Notes under the pieces: generated by a model
What the model saw: the letters and a program-made list of their open reading frames with translations, nothing else
Told to the model about the DNA's origin: nothing
The model's database searches: none
Position numbers and translations under genes: made by a program
Assembly: GCA_019973155.2 (NCBI GenBank)
Contig: BPQB01000031.1
Span: forward strand, 186,001-250,000
Reading direction: 5' to 3'
DNA: 64,000 nt
Source of the DNA: Phanerochaete sordida
Lineage: Eukaryota; Basidiomycota; Agaricomycetes; Polyporales; Phanerochaetaceae
In this document: one piece after another, positions 13,371 to 25,012 of the stretch
Position numbering within the stretch: position 1 is the first letter of the stretch
Layout of the letters: every line of letters begins with the position of its first letter

Positions 13371-15371
13371 TCAGTATCGCCTTGACCCGTGCCCGCCGTC
13401 CTTTGGCCGTGCCGCCCTCCGTTTCTCCCTGGCCTCCTCCTTCGCTTGTGCGCCTCGCTGCCGCGGGTCGATTACCTCATAGTCACGCTCAGCCTTGATG
13501 ACTTCCTCGTTGTTGTCCTTCGGGAAATGAAGCGCATGGCCCAGGAATCCTGTGTCGTCATCGACCTCGATGCCAGGGTCCTCCTCGCCGGGCGCTGCAG
13601 CGGCGGCCGGGGCTTCCTCGCCTTCGGCGGGCTCGTCGCTGGGGCCGGGTGCGACAGTCTTGAGCTTCGAGCGGAAGCCCTCGAGTGCGGCGAGCACGTC
13701 GTCCTCGCCGCGCACGCGTTTGCCGTCCTTGGTCTTCTTGTGCACGCCGCGCCCGCTCGCGTACTTGGACATCTCCTCCTCCAGGAACGATTTCTTCGGC
13801 TTCTTCTTCGCGCGCTCCTCGTCGCTGTCGTCACCGTGCGCCCTGCGCGACAGCTTGCGTATCTCGGCCTCCATCTTCTCGATCTCGGACTGTCGCGACG
13901 TGCTGTGACGTAGCTGTCAGCCAAACTGTATGCGCGGGTCTGCTTCATGACAAGGTTTTACCTTGCGGCGGCCTTCTCTTGTGCGTGTTTCTCCCTGATC
14001 TTCGTTATGTCATCCTCAGTCATTTTCGAGGATTTCTTGGGCTTTTCGGTGTCAGCGTTGGGGACCGGAGCATCCTTCGGTTTGGCGACCTTCTCCTTAG
14101 CAGGTAAGCCAGGTATGATCGGCATGGGTATAGATGGGTCGACGTCCATCACTGACAAGCTGTGGATTCAGAGATGCAAGACCTAGACTGCAGGGATAAC
14201 GTACAGTCTGGGCGGACTATCGGCTTCTTCTTGATAGGGACAGGTTCCTCCTCCTCACCTTCATCAGCACCAAAGCTCAAGAGCTTCACGTCTCTGGGGA
14301 GCAGATGTTACGGCACTGACGCGGACGGCAGCTGCGTCACTCACTTCTTGGCCCCACGTCGTCGCTGCTCCTCTTCCCGCTCACGCTGAGCCTGCTCACG
14401 TGCTCGCTGTTGAGCCCGTTTCTCCTCAGCAGTGATCCGCGGAATGATGTCAGGGAACGGATTATCGACTATCCGTATCGTCTTGATTTTCGGAGGACTA
14501 GAGGCTGGATCAGCGAGGCGCAAACCTGGGGCCGCTAGCAAAGCGTACTAGAGTGGCCGCTCGTTCTCGTCAACCTCTAGCAAAGTCAGTCTCAAAAAGT
14601 GGAGGGGTTTCAACTACGAGCTTACCCATGCCGCCAATCTTCACAACATCTGCACAAAGTCGCCTCAGTGTCAAAAAGCTTGACGGCGTTCGCATGCTTA
14701 CTGTAGATTGTGTCGCCAATTACCCGACCAAAGAGGGTGTGCTTTCCATGCAGCTCATCTGCCCTGTCTGTAAGGTAGACCTTGTCAGATTTTTTATTTC
14801 GAGTATGAGATGCAAGCGTACCAAGGGTAATGAAGAACTGTGAGTCGTTAGAGTTCTTCTGGCCATTATTCGCCATTGCGACAAGCCCGCGGTGGGCGAA
14901 GCGTAGCCGAGGGTGAATCTCATCTTCGAATTGCTCTGGAGCGCGAAGCCTGAGTGAAGGGGTTTGGATGTAATCTCAAGGGGACGCACCTCCGTAGATA
15001 GACTCTCCGCCACCTCCAGTGCCTGTCCTGTCTCCAGTCTGAACGAGGAAGTTGGGCACGATCCTGCACGGTCGTGAGCAAGGGCTCGGTGATCATTAGG
15101 AAGCAAGAGCCGAACCGGTGAAAGATAACACCGTCATAGTACCCTGCGGCTGCGCCTCAGTATCGCGAAGTGGACATCGGGCAGGTGATTGCTCACCTTC
15201 CATGGCAAGTTGGATAAAGTTGCGACATGTCTTCGGCGTTTCCTGCGTGCACAGTCATGAACGTCGGGCGCAAGGGTGTATTTGTAGAGGGCGCACCTTT
15301 GACCAAAGCTCAATGTCAATTTCGCCTGCTGTCGTGTCGAGGATTACTCGACCCCGGGTTGGAAGAGCCAT
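13371..15371 (-). CDS. CWC27: Spliceosomal cyclophilin CWC27 (peptidyl-prolyl isomerase fold)
   Basis: Twelve exons in transcript order: 15297-15371, 15197-15242, 15116-15143, 14990-15063, 14822-14935, 14702-14767, 14626-14649, 14549-14576, 14345-14497, 14205-14293, 13962-14151, 13371-13902. The sum is 1419 nt, 472 residues, close to the length I recall for animal CWC27. Residues 1 to about 170 are a cyclophilin domain: ILDTTAGEIDIELWSK, RNFIQLAMEGYYDGVIFHR, GTGGGGESIYG, HRGLVAMANNG, SQFFITLDRADELHGKHTLFG. Then follow the family segment PPKIKTIRIVDNPFPDIIPR, a charged region (SFGADEGEEEEP) and the C-terminal tail with DYEVIDPR. CWC27 belongs to the Bact spliceosome and pairs with CWC22/EIF4A3 in humans. 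It acts in the nucleus. Exons of 24, 28 and 28 nt make it easy to mis-annotate. It is divergent from UBC6 across 180 bp. Confidence 0.93.
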
Positions 15372-15551
15372 GGCGGTCCTGGCTTGGACCGTGGATGACG
15401 CTCAGGCGCGCCCGAGGCGTTGCTGAGCCACGCGAGACGCACGTGGCGCCGCCTGGCCATGCATCTCGGCCCTCCTGATGCCCCTTCTCCACCAAAACCA
15501 CCACCATCCAGCTCAAATCCCCCGCTTCTCTCTCCTTGCACACCGTTCGAG
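15372..15551. promoter_or_regulatory. Short bidirectional promoter between CWC27 and UBC6
   Basis: The two start codons (15371 on the minus strand, 15552 on the plus strand) are only 180 bp apart, so both housekeeping genes must share this control region. It contains a CACGTGG box near 15440 and a CT-rich tract on the UBC6 side, with no obvious TATA box. Confidence 0.6.
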
Positions 15552-16737
15552 ATGGCTTCCAAGGCTGCACACAAGAGAGTGCGTCTACGAGTCCTGTCCA
15601 CGCCGAACCCTGCTCATTCTAGCCTGCGAAACACAGCTCACAAAGGAATATGTTGCTATGCAGCGCGAACCACCTCCGTTCGTCTGGGCAGTGCCAGACG
15701 AGAAGAACATTTTGACTTGTGCGTCCCCCGCCTCTGTCTACATAAACACAGCTGACAGCATTGCGCAGGGAACTACATCATTGTATGTGCATCCTCGGAA
15801 TCCTGTGAACCTGTCTTGATCGCCCCTACAGCGCGGCCCACCCGACTCACCCTTCGCTGGCGGAGAGTACCATGGCGTTCTGTTGTTTCCTTCGGAATAC
15901 CCCTTCAAGCCTCCAGGTATCAAGGTTCGTATCCCCTCTCTACCCGCCGACGAACGTTGCCCTGACGCCACGACAGATGTTGACCCCTTCTGGCCGCTTT
16001 CAACCTGACCGCAAGATCTGCTTCTCCATGTCGGACTTCCACCCCGGAACAGTACGCTCATCATGTTTACACTAGTCCTCAGACGTGCTGACCAAGCTCA
16101 ACAGTGGAACCCAGCCTGGAGCGTCGCCACCATGTAAGGCAAGCCCTCTGAACCAGTCCGCAGCTGTGCTAATCTTTTGACAATCAGATTGACCGGCCTC
16201 CTGTCATTCATGCTCGCCGATGAGATGACCACCGGATCAGTGACGACCAGTGACGCGGAGAAGCGAGCGTATGCTGCTCGCAGCCATTCGTGGAACCTAG
16301 AGCAGAGACGGTTCAGGGACGCCTTCCCAGACGTACGTCGCACTCCCTTTTGTCTATTTCGCGGGAGCTCACAAGCGTGTACGATGTAGTATTGCACGCC
16401 GACGCCGCGCGACCTGCCGAACATGGGACAGAAGGAGCGGGGAAAACCTGCCGCGCCCGAGACCGTGCCGGCAGCTTCTCCTGCACGTAGCGCTCCCACG
16501 TCTCCTGTGTCCCCGTCGCTGACGGCGCACACGTCCACCTCCGGCACTTCCTCAATACCTGCGTCGCCGCTGAACAGCAGCCGTGAAACCTACAACTCGC
16601 CGGAGACGAACGGCCCACCGCGGGAGGTTGTTGCCGGCGGCTGGTCAGCCTCGATCCGGCAGCTTATCTGGGAAAAATGGCGCTGGGGTGTTGTTCTCGC
16701 TTTGGCCGTCATCGTTTCGCGCCTGTCTTCCAGCTGA
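15552..16737 (+). CDS. UBC6: ER tail-anchored ubiquitin-conjugating enzyme E2 (UBC6/UBE2J type)
   Basis: Eight exons: 15552-15578, 15637-15718, 15769-15782, 15832-15924, 15977-16051, 16105-16133, 16188-16332, 16390-16737. The sum is 813 nt, 270 residues. The UBC fold begins at [14 protein letters not shown] and includes [20 protein letters not shown] and [16 protein letters not shown]. The active-site Cys falls at residue 87, the same number as I recall for yeast Ubc6. The DEMTTGS loop follows, typical of the UBC6/UBE2J class, which lacks the usual HPN motif. A Ser/Thr/Pro-rich linker leads to a C-terminal hydrophobic segment ([12 protein letters not shown]) that should anchor it in the ER membrane facing the cytosol. 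The known role is E2 for ER-associated degradation with Doa10-type ligases. Exon 3 is only 14 nt. Confidence 0.95.
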
Positions 16738-17037
16738 GTGTTGGACTCAGTGGAACACGAAGGGTTTCTTGGCGGCGTCCACCATCCTACAAAGACCACT
16801 CATGACATGGCCAGATAGGCCTTACAACTCTCCTTCAGCCTCGCGGGATCTTCCTTGTTTCAGCAAACTCGACATTGTACAATCCTTACGCCTCTCTATC
16901 CATCCATCTCGTCGATTCTGTACCTTTACTATCCTACAGACTGTCATGTTCCGGATGTGTTAATGTGTAAATCATTCTCCTCTCATTGGAATACAGATAC
17001 ACCTTGGTTGTTTTCTGTCTACCAGACTCATGACTTC
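16738..17037. other. Convergent intergenic spacer UBC6 / CDC8
   Basis: AT-rich 3' flanking DNA shared by two genes that converge here. Nothing else is recognisable. Confidence 0.6.
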
Positions 17038-17916
17038 TTACATGTACAGCGCCTCGACGTTGCCTACTTCTCGCTTGTCGTCCCAGAGCTTCTCTATTGG
17101 CGCGTCGACGCCCTTCACAAGGTCCTTCGCGGCATCCCAGATCACGTCGCGTACAGCCTCCTCAGACTCGTCCGCATCGACGACCTCCCAGCGTCCGCCA
17201 CCGGCCTCGACCTGGTCGCCGATGCGTACAAACACATCGCGCACGCGGCGCTGCACATCTTCGCGCTCGTAGCGCTCCTCGCCGTACCCGCCGCGCGCCT
17301 TCGCGGCGTCGGTCGAGACGTCGAGGAAGAGCGTGAGGTCGGGCGCGGGCAGGCCTGCGTCGGGCGTGCGGCACCAGTCGTAGTCGAGCAGCGGGTAGCT
17401 CTGCGAGCCTGGCCGCACCTTGCTCGCGCTGAACGCGAGCCCCGAGAAGGCGTACCGGTCGCAGATGATTGTCTCGCCGGAGCGGAGTGTCGCCTCAATG
17501 GACGAGCTACAGGACCGTCAGCGGGTTTGGTGGCGGACGAGGAGATAGACGACGCACGCGAGCTCCCAGCGGTTCGCGGAGAAAAGCAGATGTATCGCGC
17601 GATCGTCCAGCTCGCTCTCCGACCGCAGGTACGCGTCGATCATCTTCCCGATGGGCGTTGTCCGGTCTTCATGGCGCAACAAGGTTTACAGCGATGAAGC
17701 GCGGTCGTCCGGGGGCAGCAGAGAGCACAGCAATGTAGGGCACAGGCGTGAGGATGACGTCTCGAGCAGGGGGCCGGGAAGGTGCTGACCGGGAAACTTG
17801 ATGAGCTTCGCGGAGACCTGCGCGTCCTGCAGCCGGCGAAGCAGCGCCGCGGCCTGCGTGCTCTTGCCGGACCTGTCGAGCCCCTCAATGACGATGAATG
17901 CGCCGCGTTTTGGCAT
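17038..17916 (-). CDS. CDC8: Thymidylate kinase (dTMP kinase)
   Basis: Three exons in transcript order: 17790-17916, 17558-17666, 17038-17506. The sum is 705 nt, 234 residues. The P-loop FIVIEGLDRSGKST sits at the N-terminus. KFPDRTTPIGKMIDAYL carries the substrate-side DR motif of TMP kinases, SANRWELA follows, and ETIICDRYAFSG is the family's DRY signature. FLDVSTDAAKARGGYGEERYE covers the LID region. It phosphorylates dTMP to dTDP for DNA synthesis in cytosol and nucleus. The length is slightly above the usual 210-220 residues because of the C-terminal end. The second intron ends in AAG rather than CAG on the coding strand, a weaker acceptor, but frame and homology require it. It converges with UBC6 and diverges from the MYND gene at 18199. 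Confidence 0.93.
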
Positions 17917-18198
17917 AGCGGTTAGGGTGCGGGATGTGTGGGTGGTGGTGGTGGTGGTCCAGAGCAGACACGCGTCGCCCGTGAAGCGCGCTTGCGAGGC
18001 CCTGACAGATGTTGGTCCTGTCCGTCACTCTCTTGCTTGGAGCTCCTCGCGAAAGCTGCAGTATGGCACCTGTACTCTGGAAGCTCGGTTTACCACTGCG
18101 GGCGTCCCACAGTTGGTCTTACCGGTAGCTGTTATCCCTGGAATCTCTATTGTTTTGCGACACTTGCTACCCCCCCCCCCCCCGTCTCAACCTTCGCT
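17917..18198. promoter_or_regulatory. Divergent promoter with GGT repeat and poly-C tract
   Basis: This 282-bp region separates the starts of CDC8 (minus) and the MYND gene (plus). It holds a GGT/GTG microsatellite next to CDC8 (about 17939-17958) and an uninterrupted run of about 16 C from about 18169, just upstream of the MYND start codon. Such homopolymers are length-variable and could tune the promoter; that is inference. Confidence 0.5.
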
Positions 18199-20063
18199 AT
18201 GGCCAGGAGGGCGAGGACTCCCGAGGAACGGCGACGACTTCTCACTGAGCTGGCAAACACGCTCTTGCGAAATCATGCTGGAGCCCGTAAGCACAGCGTC
18301 GTCGTCGATGTCGCATCTGATCTGCAGAGGAATAACTTCATCGACACCGACACGACAGAGTACGCAACGTCGAGTGTAGGGCATGCGCTCCTCCATATCC
18401 TGCTTGACCAATACCTTTGCGGGTTTTCCATCGGGGAGTTGACGTCCTGGAATGAGAGCCCAGACGACTATCGTCGGGCGGGGGTGAGCTCGAGCCTCAT
18501 TCAAGGGATAGCCCGACTGACTGCTCCGCCAACTTGCATAGCCCTATGTCTCATTAATTGTCTCGCTCACACATTATGCGCTTCACGCGTACCATACTGC
18601 GCTGACCGGCGGAACCTTGTCGTTACTGCTGGCAGCCAAGGTTGACCAGTCCGTTGAACATGCTCTAGACAAGTTGCCCCGGGTGTGGCGAGCCATATGG
18701 GACATCAAGACGCCGTTCCTCGATTACCCTGGCTTACGGGGTACTAGCTACCACTCCGACCTCGCTTTACTAGGCCTTCGTCATGCAGAACTTGTGCGCG
18801 TAAGGTACTGTGTGTTATTCTACTAACATCGCTGTATCATCTGGAATAATCGACGCGATGCAGACTGGCGCACACCACGGGAGCCGCAGCTCAGTTTGAT
18901 CGGCTGCCACACGTACAGCTCGCAGTGTGGGTCCATGCAGATGACGCCGATGCACAGTTCACGGCATGCCTCACGACCTGGGTAGCCGTGGACACCGCAT
19001 TCGGGCGACAGCGGGGCGAAGGCTTCATCAACTTCCGAGGACAGGCGACGTCTGGTCCCAGAGGCGGGGTCGAGGTGGAAGGTGTTGCAACCCGCATTCT
19101 GCAGAACTTACGGGATGAGAAATGCACTGGCGACAATTTGCAGCGTATCTCATTCGCGTTGCATGTATACTCGTGCCCTGGACCGCATACGATTGTCAAG
19201 GACTGTCCCTCCTTTGCCCAACCTCTCTTGGCCCATATGCTGGCCGCCTGGCGCCGAGAGTCCTGCACGACTACTGGAGAAGAGCGAGAGTCTCCGCACA
19301 CCATGGCTAGACTATCGAATATTGCTACCGTCTCGCAGTCAGTGACTTCGTCGAGATACCATGCTTCACCCTTCTAACCTGCACTCAACTTAGCTACATC
19401 ATTCTAGAGCACATATCGAGTATAGGCCCGCTACCTGAGGCATGCGCCCATGCTACCATTCCGTTCGTATGCGACTATCTCGTGCGACTGGTTGATGACG
19501 CGGCCGGTGGTAAGTAGCCGAACTTTGGAAAAACTGGAAGCTCTGACAAGATCGCCGCGACAGACCCCAAGATTCACGGAGTCCTACTCAAGCTCCTGGT
19601 CCAGTGTCGCGATATCTTGCGCCAGGGCTCCACGAGCCGATCAGCTGCCAAACCTATCCCTTCGCGCTTGAAGTTCAATCTCTTCCGCAACACTAGCCGC
19701 AGGTTTCGCGACTTCGCCGTTCAACGCATTCGCCAAGAGAGCAAGGGCGAGCATGAGATGTGGAAAAGCACTTTGGACATCATGGATAGTCTCGGAGAGT
19801 TTCTCAGGAATGACGAGCTGGGGCCTGAGCTTCCCGCTATCAATCCGTTCCCTCTGCTCAAGCGATGTCACCGGCCAGAGTGCCTCTGCAGCGTCTACAA
19901 GCCGAGCCATCGCATGCGAATCTGCGCGGGCTGCTGCAAGGTGGCGTACTGCAACAAGATCTGCCAATCAGCGTGAGCTTTTACCTCCACGCTTGCTGCT
20001 ATGTATGTCTGACAAGACTCCAGAGACTGGTCGATGCGTGCGCCGTTCTGCCGCAAAGCGTAA
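18199..20063 (+). CDS. MYND-type zinc-finger protein, copy 1
   Basis: Starts MARRARTPEERRRLL. An open frame runs to about 18540, then several short exons follow whose pieces align with the two relatives at 22196-24067 and 28078-29922. Matching pieces include LPRVWRAIWDIKTPFL versus FNKLWDVRDPFL, the LPHVQLAVWVHADD segment, and CPSFAQ before the C-terminal part. The last joins are clear: the exon ending at 19972, intron 19973-20023, final exon 20024-20063. The finger reads CHRPECLCSVYKPSHRMRIC, AGCCKVAYCNKIC and then DWSMRAPFC. The last His ligand (H-x3-C in the paralogs) is Arg here. The N-terminal 500 or so residues resemble helical, HEAT-like repeats. Function is unknown; such MYND proteins are numerous in mushrooms and may be protein-protein adaptors. 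Internal exon borders between about 18540 and 19600 are not fully resolved. Confidence 0.7.
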
Positions 20064-20563
20064 TCCAACCTTCTCACTGGACTGTCCCAGCACGCACCCC
20101 CCTTGTCCCAGAGTTATGTTGCTTTCCCTACCGACCACGACGTACCCTGAACCGCTGTGTATGTATGACTTCGTATATGTTTGACGTCACGTGCAATCTT
20201 TGAACTTCGTGACAGCGTGTCTGAGCCGGGCCCCCCTCTCCCCTCTTCCAGACACTACTAATCCGTTCGAGCTTCCAGCCAGGATCGTCAAGACGGGCTC
20301 GCACTTGCCCACTGTGGCCATCCCAGTCTCAGAGCGATGCATTGAGAGCACAAAGCATTCCATACAAGCGCTTGCTTTCGCGTTATCCTGTTCGTCGTCT
20401 CACTCTTATTCGCGGGACCCTTCGTCTCAACTCTGAAAATGCTAGCATATATACGCTAACGTTGATCACGATCTCCAATGACGATATCAAGGGCAAGAAT
20501 ACATCCAGGAAGCGGACTAAAAGTACATCCAACTACAAACAGCAAACAAACTCCAGGAGCCTC
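20064..20563. other. Convergent intergenic spacer
   Basis: 3' flanks of the MYND copy 1 and AsaB-like genes. No further gene is supported; an AT-richer stretch near 20430-20550 probably holds both polyadenylation regions. Confidence 0.5.
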
Positions 20564-21529
20564 TTACTCGAGGTCAAAGACCAGGCAGCGGACCTCGATG
20601 CTCTCCCTGTGCGGCGCCTCGGCAGGACTGCTCTTGTCCACGAACCCGGTGTGCGGCGTAAAGCGCGCGCCGCTCTCCTCTGAGTCGTAGCACTTGATGA
20701 GTGCGACCTCGTCCGGGGTCTGGTTCGAGAGGTAATACCACTTGTGGTTCGGGTTATAGCGCACTGAGTATATTTCTCCTGCACAATATTGTGTTTATCA
20801 GTAGAGCCCTCACGCGTGCAGGACGGCAGAATACGCACCAAGCTTACGGTCATCGGGGGATAAGAAGCGCAAGGGGACAAGGTCGCGCTCCTTGTCCACG
20901 GCACGCCAGTCCTCTAGAGCCAGGGGCTCGTGCGCAACCGGGTTCCCGATGGGCCTCCAAACGTTGATGATGCGAACGCGGCCTTTCAGGAGGCGTTCAG
21001 CATCGTCGCCCATGTGGCGATAGACGCGTGCGACGCCGGCATCGTACGTCTGGTCGATATGGACGTTGTTCTACGCACCTGGTTAGCACACGATTCCGGC
21101 CACGAATCATTAGCGACTTACTGAGGCCTCGCGAACCTGCTTGCCCTGCGGGTGGGTGTAGCCCGTGCGGCGGCGCACGGTGTGGTCGAAGATGAAGACG
21201 CGCTTCGCGCCGGTTGCCTTCTTCAGGATGTCCTCGACCTCCTTGTAGTACACGTCCTTGATACGCTCCTCGTCCTCGAACTCCTTCTCCGCACTGACGT
21301 GGTGCGCATACTCGAAGCCGGACGAGTTGAGCCCGATGCCGTACTCCTTCTCCTTGCCCCGCGCGTCGCGGACGACGACGTCGTGCGGGTCGGTCCCGAG
21401 GTTGTCCCGCTTCTTGCCCTCTGGCACGCCAGCGATGTAGATGTGTGGCTCCTCGTTGGACGTGGGGTCGGGGGCGTAGTAGTTTAGGGTGGTGGGGACA
21501 TCAGCAGGGGCGAGGACAGCGACAGTCAT
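20564..21529 (-). CDS. AsaB/CmcJ-type hydroxylase-desaturase (GA4 desaturase family)
   Basis: Three exons in transcript order: 21122-21529, 20839-21070, 20564-20778. The sum is 855 nt, 284 residues. The layout is typical of the fungal AsaB / CmcJ / GA4-desaturase family: a short N-terminal part (LNYYAPDP, VVVRDARG), a central NNVHIDQTYDAGVARVYRHM, INVWRPIGNPV with PLALEDW, LGEIYSVRYNPNHKWYYL, DEVALIKCYDS, and FTPHTGF ending in HRESIEVRCLVFD. The HxD of HIDQT and the His of FTPHTGF fit an Fe(II)/2-oxoglutarate-like facial triad; that reading is inference. Relatives are tailoring enzymes in fungal secondary metabolism, but no biosynthetic core gene lies within this window, so its substrate is unknown. 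A TATAAA on the minus strand lies about 40 bp upstream (about 21567-21572). Confidence 0.85.
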
Positions 21530-22195
21530 CGTGAAGTTTGTGTGAGAACGGGGATGGATGAGACGGTTTATACGAGTACCAGTTTGAGTCCGGCTGCTGG
21601 AACGTCGGTGTTTGCGGGTTCCCTCCTGACACTGTTGACTTAAATACAGGACGTCTCGAGCTACCGTCGCTTCTTGGGCCCTGCTTCAGTAAGCAGCTTG
21701 CTCTGTAATCATTCGCGATGCGAACAATCCAGCACTCTAAGGCTCGGTGTGCAACTCCGCCAGCTTGCCAACGCCATGCCCAGTCGTATAGCACAATTCT
21801 GAGGAGCGATGAGGCAAACGCCAGCCACGGTACCGGTGAGGCGCCTGGAAATCAGCGCGCGGGGTCAGCGACTGAACGCCGAGACCCTGCTGCGTTCGAC
21901 AATGGCCAGCCGCTCTCCTATGATGGAACAGAACGTGTTTGAAGGTTGACTAAGGCTATCGAAGCTGCGCAGCGCACCGTCTTTCCAGCGTTACACGGAG
22001 TATGGCGCCGACAATGCATAAGTCGCTTACGAACACGGACAGTCCCGACCCGTCGGGGTCGGCGGAACGGCTGCAGCAGGAATACTATACAATACATTGA
22101 CCGTGCAAACCGAGGGAATATTGGTCAAGGGCGGTGCGTCAATCTCACACGACCTCGCGTAGCTCCGACGGTGTTGCTAATGCCCATCTTCGCAG
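21530..22195. other. Intergenic region, AsaB promoter and MYND copy 2 3' flank
   Basis: Upstream of the AsaB-like gene are two minus-strand TATA-like sites (about 21567 and about 21640). The rest holds no supported gene. Confidence 0.45.
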
Positions 22196-24067
22196 TCACT
22201 GCAGCACCACCGCAGTGCGTCTGCGACAGCGCTGTCGATGGCCACCCTTCTCCCAGTCGCTGTCGCACCAGTCAGCATCAGCGTCTATTGAGAGCTGCAG
22301 CAATAGACATACTTCTCTTGGCAGTTTGGGCCGCAGTACGCGACGAGCCAACAGCCCTTACATACTCGCATAGAATGCGCAGGGGCGTGGACACTGCAGG
22401 CGCACTCGCTCCACCCGCACCGCCGCAAGAGCTCGAACGGGCTCTCGCGCGGGAGCTTGTCCAACCTAGTCACTGGTATGTACGCCCAGATATCTTCCCA
22501 GATAGCCACGCAGGTCTCCCAGTCTTCATCGCGTTCCCTGAGCCGCCTACGTTCGAACCCTTCCTTGACGCGGCGCCACGCCCTCAGCGCATGCTGTCGC
22601 ACTGCGATCGTCTTTGGGCTGCTGTCATCCTTGTCAAGCGTACTGAACCGCGGAATCCATGAGAAAATGAGAGAGCCCAATTCTTTGGTTGCATACGTTA
22701 ATTGGCTGCGGTAGAGCAAGTGTATGTGGTGGCGAACTCACCGTCTAGCTCCTCTCTATCGTTTCTATTGATCTGAAGCATCATATAGTGACAGAGCAAG
22801 CTTAGACATCCATACACCTGTCGACCACTCAGGAGAGCGTATGGTTCCGTCTTCTCTTGGCTAGAGTAGCAAATGGTCAACAAATCGACAAGGCGCCGCG
22901 AAAGTGAAGGGCAGACTTGAGCAAAGTGAGGGTTGTAGAAAGTATGTCAGCCTCAGTTTCGACGTCTTGATTCCCTCTGCAGAGCTGCCGGCGAGCAGCT
23001 CCTAAGCTGTGTGAGGCAAGCGCTTGGTAGTCTCCTCCAGACTCCGAAGACGGGTCTTCACGCGTACTATCGCGTATGATTTCGAGGACTATGACCGTCA
23101 AAAGTTCGCGATCTACGACCTCTTCATCTTTGAAATCCCGTATCAAGGCTTCCGATATATGGTCGTGGCTTGTGCACCCAGTAGCGGAGTCTCGAAAGAA
23201 GTCGCCATACTCCGCATTGCCCGTGATCATCGAGAACCCTTTGGAGGCTCGAGTTCGGACTAGATGTTCCGGACTGTATATCCAGATAAGCAGGAGTACA
23301 TGCGGTATTCGCGAGTTTCTCTGATCCAGTGCCAGTGATTTGTCTAAACGAAGATTAGTCAAAATAATCAATGCTGGCGGCTGTATAATCTGTGACACGT
23401 ACCTATGTTGTCTGAGGAGAAGTACAGTCAGAAGACTTATACTCTCAAAATGGGGATGTATCGGCTCTTCCATGAGTTCCGGATCTGTTGTTGAAGCATA
23501 CATGGAGATGAGAAATGGGTCCCGAACGTCCCACAGCTTATTGAAGACGTTCGGGAATATGTGCTCAAGGACGTCCAGCATCTTCATGTATTCGAGATCA
23601 TGAGGCTCTCGAGAGGTAGACAAGCGGTGAAGATATGTCGCACACAGCGATAGCGTGAGGCCAATCGTGTTCTGATGAGAATAGAACACTTTAGCGCAAG
23701 GCATCATGGATAGACGTGGAAGAGTACTCACGACGTCCAATTCATCCAGACCGTTCGCGAGAAATTGATCCAGAGAGAAACCAAAGAGGTAATTGTCGTT
23801 GATAAAGCCTCCCAGAACGTAAAGAAGCCCCGATTTTGTGACGACGAGCCAGGTGGCGCTGTTCGCGATCTGGAAAGCTTGGTTGAACGCAGAAAGGATG
23901 CTGACTTTCATGATGCGACGGTTATCGCGCTCGTGGTAGAGTTCGTGGAGCACCTGTGTCCAGGATTCAGGGGCTTCCAGCAGAGGTTCCAGGGCTTCGC
24001 GCGGGTATTCTCGCTCACCCTCCGGGGGCAGGCCGATTTTGTCGAAAAGCTGCTCGAGAAGCGCCAT
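22196..24067 (-). CDS. MYND-type zinc-finger protein, copy 2
   Basis: The start at 24067 (MALLEQLFDKIG) is chosen because copy 3 begins the same way (MLATEIFAAIGG). Exon 1 is 23732-24067. A 60-nt intron with GTGAGT and CAG borders (23672-23731) stays in frame and must be removed to match the relatives. Later frames cover IGLTLSLCATYLHRL, VFNKLWDVRDPFLIS, NSRIPHVLLLIWIYS and FAQVCPSLSRRLVDLLTICYSS. The finger reads CGWSECACSVHAPAHSMRVC, KGCWLVAYCGPNC, then, after an intron, DWEKGGHRQRC with the complete H-x3-C end. It stops at 22196. The N-terminal region looks all-helical and repeat-like. There is no catalytic domain such as SET, so a binding role is likeliest. The second intron (around 23402) and those near 22900 are only partly resolved. 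Confidence 0.7.
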
Positions 24068-25012
24068 CCCAAAGTGAGCTCGAGAAGAGCGAGCCAATGA
24101 CTTTCAATCACTGTAGTCAAGAGCTCAATGCTCTGATATCAGCAGTCAAGCAGGACAGGTACTCACCGAAGGGCGAAATCCTTCGACTGACGGCAAAACT
24201 TTGACACGAGTGGCGTCACTGTACACTGGCAGGTTTCGGTCTTCTTCGCCCCGAAGCCACAGTGAATTTATGTATGCTGCACAGATCTGTTGACAGGTAG
24301 AAGATTCAGTAGAACTACGCTAAAGCAATGGGAGAGAAGAGATGAAAGACGGTGAAAGGCAGCCCGGGTTTTGCGCGCTTGCATACCAATCCGTCCTGTG
24401 CGCTTATTGAATATTCTGACCCGGATACTCCGCCTCGATATCACAGCGTGCGCTGGGTGGAGTCACATAGACAGTAATCTTCTCGGTAAGACTGTGTACG
24501 TCGTTCGACTCACAAGGGTGGACGCAAAAGAAATGGCACTAAGCGCCTGTGCTGCCTGCGGCCCCGCGCGCTTCTCACGACCGCGAACCTCGTCACTACG
24601 TCCAGGTTCAATCTCAGGAATGCGTACGTCACCTCATCCTTGCTTTGTACAGAAGCTCACCGTATGTTAGAATGATATGCTTTGTATTTCCGCGCTCAGC
24701 GTGCTGCGTGTGCCACCAAAATCGCTGGCAGCTCGTTTTCGTGGTAGTAGTACGCATGAACTCGAGAGTCGAGAATGCGGCCATTGTGCTTCTAGGTCGT
24801 CTCATCAAAGCAACATCTGGAAAGCAGAAAGGTCTGTATGTGCAGACATCTATATGGTGATGTAGCGTTCCCCACATTCTAACGGTAACGTCATTTGAAC
24901 CCAGGCTGGATGACTGAAGTCAGGCGGCGCACAGACGGATGACACAACGGTCAGCCTCGCTGAACGCATACCAACCAGGCCACCTCAGCTCACTCCTCTC
25001 TTCATAGACAAC
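24068..25012. other. Divergent intergenic region, no gene seen
   Basis: AT-richer than its surroundings, with no domain-bearing frame. It separates the starts of MYND copy 2 (minus) and the coiled-coil gene (plus). The region just before 25013 is CT-rich, as in many basidiomycete promoters. Confidence 0.5.
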
